Origin: Acidobacteriota bacterium
GTDB lineage: Bacteria > Acidobacteriota > Terriglobia > Terriglobales > Acidobacteriaceae
Direction: 5' to 3'
Length of the DNA stretch: 5,227 nucleotides
Assembly (NCBI GenBank): GCA_021781255.1
Contig: JAJXXG010000285.1
Location: forward strand, 1-5,227
In this document: positions 1 to 5,227 of the stretch, piece after piece
Position numbering within the stretch: the stretch's first letter is position 1
Layout of the letters: each line of letters begins with the position of its first letter
Program-made: the position numbers and the translations under genes
The notes under the pieces: model-generated
Databases searched by the model: none
Told to the model about the DNA's origin: nothing
The model's input: the letters and a program-made list of their open reading frames with translations, nothing else

Positions 1-446
1 GCCGAACCCGCGAGGTTGATCGTCCTCCGGTCTGGCGAGATGCTGGTGACGCTGAATCCCTGGCTAGCCAGCCAGCTCGTAATGCTGGCAATATCTGCCT
101 GTGCGGGACCAAACTCCTGGCCCACCTGGGCTGCCGTAAGCCAGTGATGGAAGTTGGGCGAACCGGGATCGTACTGGCTCTGCACAAACGCATCGAACGC
201 CGACTGCTGCTCCGCGCTCCGGCTCAACACCAGCGTCAGACCGTCCATCGGAAGTTGCGGACTCACCGGCCCGCGATCATTCCTCGCGATCGCGTTCGGA
301 TTGATGTTGCCTTTCAATGTAACCAACTGGTTCTCGTCAATGCGATTGACGATGCGCGCGGCGGGCGCGGCGTTTTGTGCCATGGCCACGCAACTCAACA
401 CGGCACCGGCCAAAGCGCATAGAGGGAGGGAGCGCAGGATTTTCAT
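1..446 (-). CDS. Secreted sedolisin-type (S53) protease precursor, N-terminal part (signal peptide and pro-kumamolisin activation domain)
   Basis: Partial gene read right to left; 148 complete codons are visible and it runs off the left edge with no stop. The ATG at 446-444 is chosen because a signal peptide follows directly: K2 and R5, a hydrophobic core at about residues 7-21, and an AMA-Q cleavage site after residue 23. A weak purine-rich AGAAAGG (465-459) lies 12 nt upstream. Residues 30-148 look like the pro-kumamolisin activation domain: RIVNRIDE, LPMDGLTLVLSRS, then SPNFHHWLT (96-104), QVGQEFGP (107-114) and SWLASQGFSV (124-133). In this family the prodomain keeps a secreted serine-carboxyl peptidase inactive and is removed by autoprocessing at acid pH. 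The catalytic Glu-Asp-Ser residues lie beyond the window, so activity cannot be judged. V16-L17-S18-C19 faintly resembles a lipobox, but residue L17 fits poorly and signal peptidase I cleavage is more likely. The prodomain assignment is firm; the nature of the missing part is inferred. Confidence 0.87.
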   Translation of the reverse strand, partial: MKILRSLPLCALAGAVLSCVAMAQNAAPAARIVNRIDENQLVTLKGNINPNAIARNDRGPVSPQLPMDGLTLVLSRSAEQQSAFDAFVQSQYDPGSPNFHHWLTAAQVGQEFGPAQADIASITSWLASQGFSVTSISPDRRTINLAGS

Positions 447-976
447 TGCGGCACTGGACCTTTCTTTTAAGACAACCCTCAACGTGCTGAGAAGTTGCCG
501 GCGTAACGTGAAAAAGTTAAGGAATGTTTGATGTTATGGGCAATTTGGATGCTGCCGCCGAGATGCTTTAAAACGGTCCGGCGGACCTTGTTCTCGCCTG
601 CAATTCCCCTGACTGCGCATGAGCTGCCAACGCAGGCCGAACACCGGTTGCGGCGGAGACAGTAAACATCTGAGAAGCAGGACCGCAATAGCCGGCGGAT
701 AGGAAACTCCTCACGGACAAGAGAAGATTACGACAACTCTGAGGGTTAGACGGAAAATCCTGCCGCGCAGCGAACAAAAAAACTGTACTCCAAGGGCAAC
801 CGCGGGACAGATACGGGAACCAGATGTCCATGCGTTCTCACCGTGCTCCCTTCCATGCGGGGCCAATCTTTCAGGTTTCACGATGACATACCGCCACAAG
901 CCGAATCCGTCCGGGGCGAGGGCCATAACCCTCCTGAATAGATGAGTTTCCCTTGCGAATGAGGCCCGTATCACAA

Positions 977-993
977 ACTGGTATCATACAGGT
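977..993. promoter_or_regulatory. Palindromic candidate operator overlapping the -10 box
   Basis: GTATCATAC (981-989) is a perfect palindrome around a central C. The outer bases AC (977-978) and GT (992-993) also pair, giving ACnnGTATCATACnnGT. A second GTATCA occurs at 968-973, 13 bases upstream in the same orientation. Several GntR/FCD-family sugar regulators bind GTAT/ATAC-centred palindromes, so repression by a sugar-acid or sugar-responsive regulator is a reasonable inference. No regulator gene is in the window. Overlap with the -10 box would suit a repressor. Confidence 0.35.
979..987 (+). promoter_or_regulatory. Extended -10 promoter element of the aldolase/dehydrogenase gene
   Basis: TGGTATCAT reads as an extended -10 box: TG, one base, then TATCAT, which matches TATAAT at five of six positions. 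No good -35 hexamer sits at the usual spacing (959-964 is ATGAGG; the nearest candidate, TTGCGA at 953-958, is 23 bases away). This is tolerable for an extended -10 promoter. Transcription would begin near 993-995, about 30 bases before the chosen ATG, leaving room for the Shine-Dalgarno. The assignment rests on sequence alone. Confidence 0.45.
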
Positions 994-1011
994 GTGCATC
1001 CTGGATTCCCT

Positions 1012-1017
1012 GAAGGT
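1012..1017 (+). promoter_or_regulatory. Shine-Dalgarno site deciding the ATG start of the aldolase fusion
   Basis: GAAGGT lies 6 nt before the ATG at 1024. The alternative in-frame GTG at 994 has no ribosome site and falls at or before the likely transcription start. The ten residues it would add are not part of the recognisable family sequence, so the ATG is preferred. Confidence 0.6.
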
Positions 1018-1023
1018 CAGACT

Positions 1024-3246
1024 ATGACATCAACTGCTGCTACGGTTTCCTCTACGCTCCGCTTTCTCGAAGACCGCTGGGATGACGCGGTGGCCGCCGA
1101 TCTCGATGAACCGGAGCTGCTGCGATACCGTTCAAACCTGCTGGGATCGGACCTGCGCCTGACCAACTTTGCCGGCGGAAACACCAGTTCCAAAATCATG
1201 CAGACTGACCTGCTCACGGGCGAGCCGGCCGAGGTCCTTTGGGTCAAAGGATCGGGAGGCGACCTGGGAAGCATCAAGCGCTCCGGCTTTGCCGCCCTCT
1301 ACCAGCAAAAATTCATTGCTCTCGAGCGCAGTTACAAGGGCGCGGACCAGGAAGACGACATGGTGCCGCTCTACGCCCTGTGCGCCTTCGGCGGCAATCC
1401 AGTTGCGGCTTCCATCGACACGCCCCTGCACGCTTTTCTTCCCTTCCCGCACGTGGACCACCTGCATCCCGACTGGGCCATTGCCCTTGCCGCCTCGGCC
1501 AACGGCAAAGACAAAATGGAGGAGTTCAACCGCGAGTTCGGCCATGCCCTCATCTGGATCCCCTGGCAAAGACCGGGCTTCGAGCTGGGCCTGATGATGC
1601 GTCGCGCCGTGCAGCAGAATCCCGGCTGCGATGGCATCGTGCTCGGTGGCCACGGACTCTTTACCTGGGGTCAGTCGCAGCGCGAGTGCTATCTCAATAC
1701 CATCACCATCGTCGACCACATCGGCCAGTTCATCGCCCGCCACGCCATGTCCAAAGGTCAGATGCGCTTCGGCGGGGAGATCACTCCCGCACGCGCCGAC
1801 CGCCGCGAAGCTGCTATCGCCATCGCGCCGTTTCTGCGTGGCCGCGTCAGCGCTCAGCGCCGCTTTATCGCCAGCTTCTCCGATGCCCCGGATGTGCTGC
1901 AGTTCGTCAACTCCGCTTTTGCGCGCGAGCTGGCCTATCTGGGGACCAGTTGTCCCGACCACTTCATCCGCACCAAAATCCGGCCTCTCTTCGTGCCCTG
2001 GACGGCAGAGGAAGGCATCGGCGCCTTGCGCAAAAGCATTGAGGGCTCCCTGGCTGAGTACCGTAAGCAGTACCGCGCCTATTACCGCACCTTTGCCAAT
2101 CCCGACTCGCCCCCGCTCCGCGACCCAAATCCCTCGGTAGTACTCATCCCCGGCATGGGCATGTTCAGCTTCGGCAAAAATAAGACCGAAGCGCGTATCA
2201 CGGGCGAGTTTTACATCAATGCCATTCACGTGATGGAAGGGGCCAGCCTGCTCGGCGAAGGCGCTATCGCAGGCCCGGTACCGCAGTGCGCGCCCGGTAT
2301 GGACCCCGCCAGTTTCAAGATCTTTGACAACTATGTGGCGCTGCCCGCGCGCGAGGCCTTCCGCATCGAGTATTGGGCTCTGGAAGATGCCAAACTGCGC
2401 CGTCAGCCTCCCGAGAAAGAACTAAGCCGGCGCGTCGTTATCGTCTTCGGAGGAGGCAGCGGCATTGGCCGCGAGGTAGCCCGCCTGGCCGCTGCTCGCG
2501 GCGCCCATGTCGTGGTTGCCGATGCCAATCAGGATCACTGCATGCGCATCGCCGCCGACCTGGCAGGCCTCACCTCTTCTGAGTTCACCGCCACAGTCGG
2601 CGTCGACGTGCGCGACCGGCAATCTGTCGTCCAGGCGCTGAATGCCGCGGTAGCGGCCTTCGGAGGCATCGATATCCTGGTGAACACCGCCGCGGTCTAT
2701 CCCTACGCGGCCGATGGCGCACTCCCCGATCGCGCCTGGGCATCCACCTTCGATCTCAACGTCACCGCGAACTATTTCCTCGCCGATGAAGTGGCCAAAA
2801 TCTTCCGGGAACAGGGACTGCATGGCAACATCGTCTTCACCAGTTCAGCCAACGCGGTAGTGCCGGCCGTCGGCAGCGAGGCCTATGACGCCAGCAAAGC
2901 CGCCCTGTCGCACCTGGTGCGCGAACTGGCCGTCAAGCTGGCGCCCAACATCCGCGTCAACGGCATCGCTCCTGCCACTCTGGTCAAAGGATCCGGGATG
3001 TTTCCTCGCGAACTGATCAAAGAGGCACTGGCAATGTTCAAGATCCCCTTCCAGGAGTCTTTCAGCGATGAGGAATTGCGCAGCCGCCTATCTACCTATT
3101 ACGCCGAGCACACCCTGACCCTGAAGGAAATTGTGCCCGCCGATTGCGCAGAGGCCATTCTCTTCCTGGCCAGCCCCCGCGCCCGCTGCACTACCGGGCA
3201 CATGGTTCCTGTCGACGGGGGCCTGCCCCAGGGCTTCCTGCGCTAA
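1024..3246 (+). CDS. rhaEW: Bifunctional L-rhamnulose-1-phosphate aldolase / L-lactaldehyde dehydrogenase (class II aldolase-SDR fusion)
   Basis: This is a complete 740-residue cytoplasmic enzyme, full length for the family. By homology, the aldolase half splits L-rhamnulose 1-phosphate into dihydroxyacetone phosphate and L-lactaldehyde, and the dehydrogenase half oxidises the lactaldehyde to lactate with NAD+, ending L-rhamnose catabolism. Aldolase domain (about 30-450): GGNTSSK (51-57) and KGSGGDLG (75-82) for phosphate binding. DTPLHAFLP (132-140) precedes HVDHLH (143-148), and GGHG (208-211) follows; H146, H148 and H210 are the likely zinc ligands. SDR domain (about 468-740): GGGSGIG nucleotide loop (476-482), D500 at the end of the second strand (favours NAD over NADP), NTAA (554-557), N579, S608, Y621 and K625 as the catalytic set, and VDGG (730-733) near the end. 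No frameshift is seen. No rhamnose isomerase, kinase or transporter lies within the window, unlike the Bacillus rhaEW operon. Substrate choice is inferred from the fusion; another deoxysugar phosphate is possible. Confidence 0.93.
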   Translation: MTSTAATVSSTLRFLEDRWDDAVAADLDEPELLRYRSNLLGSDLRLTNFAGGNTSSKIMQTDLLTGEPAEVLWVKGSGGDLGSIKRSGFAALYQQKFIALERSYKGADQEDDMVPLYALCAFGGNPVAASIDTPLHAFLPFPHVDHLHPDWAIALAASANGKDKMEEFNREFGHALIWIPWQRPGFELGLMMRRAVQQNPGCDGIVLGGHGLFTWGQSQRECYLNTITIVDHIGQFIARHAMSKGQMRFGGEITPARADRREAAIAIAPFLRGRVSAQRRFIASFSDAPDVLQFVNSAFARELAYLGTSCPDHFIRTKIRPLFVPWTAEEGIGALRKSIEGSLAEYRKQYRAYYRTFANPDSPPLRDPNPSVVLIPGMGMFSFGKNKTEARITGEFYINAIHVMEGASLLGEGAIAGPVPQCAPGMDPASFKIFDNYVALPAREAFRIEYWALEDAKLRRQPPEKELSRRVVIVFGGGSGIGREVARLAAARGAHVVVADANQDHCMRIAADLAGLTSSEFTATVGVDVRDRQSVVQALNAAVAAFGGIDILVNTAAVYPYAADGALPDRAWASTFDLNVTANYFLADEVAKIFREQGLHGNIVFTSSANAVVPAVGSEAYDASKAALSHLVRELAVKLAPNIRVNGIAPATLVKGSGMFPRELIKEALAMFKIPFQESFSDEELRSRLSTYYAEHTLTLKEIVPADCAEAILFLASPRARCTTGHMVPVDGGLPQGFLR

Positions 3247-3277
3247 ACGGCTCTCCCGGCACTGGCTAACCGGCACG

Positions 3278-3294
3278 GTTGGCGGCTCGCCAAC
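3278..3294 (+). terminator. Terminator-like hairpin after the aldolase gene
   Basis: A 7-bp GC-rich stem, GTTGGCG/CGCCAAC, closes a GCT loop 31 nt after the aldolase stop codon, followed by TTCCTCC. A competing 5-bp hairpin (AACCG 3268-3272 with CGGTT 3276-3280) shares three bases of the left arm, so only one can form at a time. The T-run is only two bases long, so intrinsic termination would be weak. The position is right for ending the aldolase transcript. Confidence 0.45.
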
Positions 3295-3338
3295 TTCCTC
3301 CGCCCGCCCGGGCCATTTGGGGTTACTATTGCACAGGC

Positions 3339-3366
3339 GCCGGACCACCTCACCCGGTGGTCCGGC
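3339..3366 (+). promoter_or_regulatory. Perfect 11-bp hairpin in the presumed leader of the metallothionein gene
   Basis: GCCGGACCACC (3339-3349) and GGTGGTCCGGC (3356-3366) pair perfectly around a 6-nt TCACCC loop. The stem ends 27 nt before the Shine-Dalgarno of the metallothionein gene and has no T-run after it, so it is a poor intrinsic terminator. A weak -10-like TACTAT (3324-3329) just upstream would put the hairpin at the very 5' end of the mRNA, where such stems can protect transcripts. Alternatives are a factor-assisted terminator of the upstream gene or a regulatory leader. The structure is certain from sequence; the role is not. Confidence 0.5.
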
Positions 3367-3393
3367 ATCGAAGTCGCCAATGTTCGCCTCGAC

Positions 3394-3401
3394 AAGGAGG
3401 G
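3394..3401 (+). promoter_or_regulatory. Strong Shine-Dalgarno of the metallothionein gene
   Basis: AAGGAGGG is close to the ideal anti-16S complement and lies 7 nt before the ATG at 3409. It is the strongest ribosome site in the window and suggests high translation. It also excludes the out-of-frame ATG at 3402, which directly abuts it. Confidence 0.85.
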
Positions 3402-3408
3402 ATGAACC

Positions 3409-3576
3409 ATGGCCAGCAAACCACCCAAAAAATGCGCAAACGCGCCTTGTGACTGTGTGCCTGCAGACGGCTCCAAGTACTGCAGTGCTCACTGCGAGGG
3501 CGCCGGCAATCAAACTGAATTGGTGTGCCGGTGCGGCCACCCAAACTGCAGCGGCGACGTCACCAGCGCTCGTTAA
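3409..3576 (+). CDS. Bacterial metallothionein, SmtA type (55 aa)
   Basis: This small cytoplasmic protein binds metals through cysteine thiolates; family members buffer zinc or sequester cadmium and copper. It has eight cysteines (C9, C14, C16, C25, C29, C40, C42, C47) plus H28 and H44, in the family order KCANAPCDC, YCSAHC and CRCGHPNC. Against Synechococcus SmtA, recalled from memory, C9, C14, C25 and C29 match the four ligands of the zinc-finger-like site, and C16, C42, H44 and C47 also have counterparts. SmtA C11 is replaced by N11 and the last SmtA cysteine is missing, while C40 is extra. This fits a shorter subgroup found outside cyanobacteria. The start is fixed by the ribosome site 7 nt upstream. 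The gene is monocistronic: a hairpin lies before it, another begins 14 nt after its stop, and the next gene converges on it. No SmtB-type (ArsR-family) regulator or clear 12-2-12 operator is seen nearby, so metal induction is unproven. Confidence 0.9.
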   Translation: MASKPPKKCANAPCDCVPADGSKYCSAHCEGAGNQTELVCRCGHPNCSGDVTSAR

Positions 3577-3589
3577 CCGTCCTCGCTAT

Positions 3590-3624
3590 CTTTGCAGGCG
3601 GCGCGCTCCACGCCGCCTGCAAGG
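3590..3624. terminator. Strong hairpin downstream of the metallothionein gene, probable terminator
   Basis: A 14-bp stem with one G-T wobble (3590-3603 with 3611-3624, core TTGCAGGCGGCG) closes a 7-nt loop. It begins 14 nt after the metallothionein stop. No T-run follows directly; the nearest TTT is at 3635-3637, inside a small TTTAG/CTAAA hairpin (3635-3647). The stem lies between convergent genes, so it may stop or protect transcripts from both sides. This is the most stable-looking hairpin in the window. Confidence 0.6.
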
Positions 3625-3776
3625 TCGGTGCGTCTTTAGCCCCTAAATACGGGCCGGCTCCGGCTTGATTGTGCCCCCCACCGCGCGCAGCGGAAGGCTT
3701 GATAGGCATCCGGCGCCAATAGCAGTGGTCTGTTTCTGCGTCCAAGATGACCGCAGCACACCCGCTGTCACATTGC

Positions 3777-5227
3777 TCAGGCGATGCGCGGCACGCCCCG
3801 GAAATGCGTGTAAGGCGGAGATAGATCGTAGCGGATGCCTGGCTCTTCCATATCGCGGCGATTGCTGACAAAGATCGCTTCGCCCTGCTTGATGAGGTGG
3901 TCGGCGGTACGCGCGCCAAGCGCCTGGATCGTCAGGCCAGGATTGGCAGAGCCCTGCGTGGGCAGAATGCTGCCGTCGCAGATGAACAGATTCGCAACAT
4001 CGTGGGTGCGGCCAAACTTGTCCACGACGGACTCCGCCGCCGATGAGCCCATGCGCGCCGCGCCCACCAGGTGAGCGTAACGCGACTCCTGCACGACGTG
4101 CTTCGCTCCGGCAGCCAGCATCACTTCCCTCACCTTATTCTTGGCAAACTCAATGAGCTTCTTGTCGTTTTCATGGAGGTTGAACGTTACCTTCGCCACA
4201 CGTAACCCGTACTGGTCCTTCTCCTCGGCAAGTTCGACACGGTTATCCTCCCATGGAAGAATTTCTCCCAGAACGGCGAGCGTCGCAAAATGGTTGTAGT
4301 CCATCATGATGCGGCGCAGACCCCAGCCCCACGCACCGGCTGCCGCCTGCATGTGTTTGCCAAACGAGATGGGTAGCGGAGCTACCGTCTGAATGGCAAA
4401 CCCGCGCGCAAATCCTCGTTTTGGATCGGTCTCGTAAAAATCTTCGGTGAGCGCGTGCGCGGGCGGCGCCTTGTACATGCGAACCAGTTCCTCAAAGCGG
4501 CCCGCTACCACGTTGCCTGCCTGCGCCATGAGGTAGCGGCCCAGCTTGCCGCTGGAGTTAGCCAGTCCCCTTTCATGGCCCCGGCATGCGGAGTTCAACA
4601 GTAGCCGCGGTGTTTCAATCGAGTAGCAGGACACGATAACCGCCCGCGCCCGTTGATAATGCTCCTTGCCCTCTCGATCGAAATAGACGACCCCATCTGC
4701 ACGGCCATCGGCGCGCAACTCAATTCGCGCTGCCATGCAGTGAGCGCGAATCTCGGCTCCATGGGCGATGGCATCGGGCACATGCGTGACGAGTGTGCTG
4801 GCTTTGGCGCCCACCTTGCAACCCTGGATGCAGAACCCGCGATAGATGCAATGAGGCCGGTCGCCGTGCGACGCGGAGAGAATCGCCACCGGACCACCGG
4901 CTACGGTGCGAATACCCAGCTTGGTGCAGCCCCGCACCAGCACATCGCCCACTCCGCCCAGCGGATGCGGGCCGTACGGATGACCGTGAGGATCGCCCCA
5001 GGGATACCACGCCGGTCCGGCCACCGGCATTTCCCGCTCCAGCAATTCGTAATATGGTTTCAAATCCCAGTACGAGATTGGCCAGTCGGTCCCCACGCCG
5101 TCTTCGCTGTACACTCGAAAGTCCGAGGGATGGAATCGTGGAGTAAACGCCGCCCAGTGCACCGATCCACCGCCAACGCCTTTGCCGCTGTTGTTCGAGC
5201 CCAGTTCCAGCGGATTATTGCCGCCCG
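3777..5227 (-). CDS. GMC-family FAD-dependent oxidoreductase (gluconate/glucose dehydrogenase-like), C-terminal part
   Basis: This gene is read right to left and its 5' end lies beyond the right edge. 482 complete codons are visible, ending at TGA 3779-3777. The family oxidises alcohol groups of sugars or sugar acids with FAD. Visible residues, numbered from the edge: GKGVGGGS (14-21), followed by HW in the substrate and FAD region; DWPISYWDLKPYY (47-59); three cysteines C126, C132 and C136 (codons at 4850-4848, 4832-4830, 4820-4818) before KVGAKAS; SIETPRLLLNS (202-212); and the C-terminal GMC domain with HLVGAARMG (His385, codon 4073-4071), DGSILPT and SANPGLTIQALG (Asn428, codon 3944-3942). 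His385 and Asn428 are the expected catalytic pair, 43 residues apart. The missing N-terminus should hold the GxGxxG FAD-binding fold, about 70-100 residues. A tail of about 35 residues extends past the usual end (ADHL). The GTG at 5162 is not the start, because family sequence continues upstream. Relatives often pair with a small Tat-exported subunit and a cytochrome; none is visible. The substrate is unknown. Confidence 0.92.
   Translation of the reverse strand, partial: GGNNPLELGSNNSGKGVGGGSVHWAAFTPRFHPSDFRVYSEDGVGTDWPISYWDLKPYYELLEREMPVAGPAWYPWGDPHGHPYGPHPLGGVGDVLVRGCTKLGIRTVAGGPVAILSASHGDRPHCIYRGFCIQGCKVGAKASTLVTHVPDAIAHGAEIRAHCMAARIELRADGRADGVVYFDREGKEHYQRARAVIVSCYSIETPRLLLNSACRGHERGLANSSGKLGRYLMAQAGNVVAGRFEELVRMYKAPPAHALTEDFYETDPKRGFARGFAIQTVAPLPISFGKHMQAAAGAWGWGLRRIMMDYNHFATLAVLGEILPWEDNRVELAEEKDQYGLRVAKVTFNLHENDKKLIEFAKNKVREVMLAAGAKHVVQESRYAHLVGAARMGSSAAESVVDKFGRTHDVANLFICDGSILPTQGSANPGLTIQALGARTADHLIKQGEAIFVSNRRDMEEPGIRYDLSPPYTHFRGVPRIA

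Larger units (their letters stand above)
447..1023. other. Divergent intergenic region without a supported gene
   Basis: This gap separates two divergently transcribed genes. Short open frames exist on both strands, but none has a good ribosome site, a recognisable motif or protein-like composition. I see no tRNA, CRISPR array or insertion sequence. Small hairpins occur (a 6-bp stem 554-559/579-584 with an 18-nt loop, and GAGGG/CCCTC at 918-933), but both are too weak to name. The right end holds the promoter of the aldolase gene. Within about 110 bases upstream of the protease gene I found no convincing pair of -35 and -10 boxes. Confidence 0.6.

Noticed and set aside
154..531. 125-codon plus-strand open frame opposite the sedolisin precursor
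   Set aside because: The minus strand here encodes a signal peptide and an unmistakable pro-kumamolisin domain, so the plus frame is a shadow.
568..974. Two overlapping 87-codon open frames on the minus strand in the divergent gap
   Set aside because: Neither shows a family motif, a plausible ribosome site or protein-like composition. One would run through the promoter region of the aldolase gene.
994..1023. GTG at 994 as the start of the aldolase fusion
   Set aside because: It has no Shine-Dalgarno and lies at the predicted transcription start. The ATG at 1024 has GAAGGT 6 nt upstream. Leaderless initiation at the GTG cannot be fully excluded.
1239..2042. 267-codon open frame on the plus strand inside the aldolase gene
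   Set aside because: Its arginine- and proline-rich low-information composition is typical of an out-of-frame shadow, and it lies wholly within the aldolase domain.
1132..2229. 365-codon open frame on the minus strand inside the aldolase gene
   Set aside because: It is antisense to a clearly conserved enzyme, has no ribosome site or recognisable motif, and is explained by the GC-rich third positions of the real gene.
3247..3408. Search for an SmtB-type 12-2-12 operator before the metallothionein
   Set aside because: The palindromes found are GC-rich hairpins and do not carry the AT-rich TGAA/TTCA halves of ArsR/SmtB operators.
3402..3452. Short 16-residue frame from the ATG at 3402
   Set aside because: The ATG directly abuts the AAGGAGGG site, leaving no spacer, and the frame ends inside the metallothionein gene.
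3131..3646. 171-codon plus-strand open frame spanning the aldolase end and the metallothionein
   Set aside because: It crosses a terminator-like hairpin and two real genes in another frame, and its composition is arginine/proline/alanine-rich without motifs.
1..5227. CRISPR arrays, tRNA or rRNA genes, insertion-sequence ends, long direct repeats
   Set aside because: None was seen on reading both strands; the only clear repeats are the short hairpins listed.

Overview
The window (about 60% GC by eye) most likely comes from a soil-type Acidobacteriota, probably class Terriglobia. This is inferred from protein style: the left-edge protein is a secreted sedolisin (S53) precursor of the kind abundant in that group, and it sits with a fused rhamnulose-phosphate aldolase/dehydrogenase and a gluconate-dehydrogenase-like GMC flavoprotein. 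No rRNA or tRNA is present to confirm the placement.

Layout, left to right. (1) Positions 1-446, minus strand: the N-terminal 148 codons of a secreted sedolisin-type protease precursor, with signal peptide and pro-kumamolisin activation domain; the rest lies beyond the left edge. (2) Positions 447-1023: a non-coding gap between divergent genes. It holds an extended -10 promoter that overlaps a palindrome just before the next gene, and nothing else convincing. (3) Positions 1024-3246, plus strand: a complete 740-residue bifunctional enzyme, an N-terminal class II aldolase fused to a C-terminal short-chain dehydrogenase. The architecture matches L-rhamnulose-1-phosphate aldolase/L-lactaldehyde dehydrogenase of rhamnose catabolism. 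(4) Positions 3247-3408: a short, structure-rich gap with a terminator-like hairpin and then a perfect 11-bp stem. (5) Positions 3409-3576, plus strand: a 55-residue bacterial metallothionein of the SmtA type with eight cysteines, preceded by a strong Shine-Dalgarno sequence. (6) A 14-bp hairpin at 3590-3624, then about 150 bases without a gene. (7) Positions 3777-5227, minus strand: the C-terminal 482 codons of a GMC-family FAD oxidoreductase with a cysteine motif resembling that of Fe-S-containing FAD glucose dehydrogenases; its N-terminus lies beyond the right edge.

The genes do not form one operon. The protease and the aldolase are divergent, and the metallothionein and the GMC gene are convergent. 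The aldolase fusion and the GMC enzyme both fit a saprophytic sugar-using lifestyle, and the protease fits extracellular protein degradation. The metallothionein is an independent small metal-binding gene. I see no wholly new system. The most noteworthy items are the metallothionein with its structured leader and shifted cysteine set, and the aldolase fusion standing apart from other rhamnose genes with a possible operator on its promoter.
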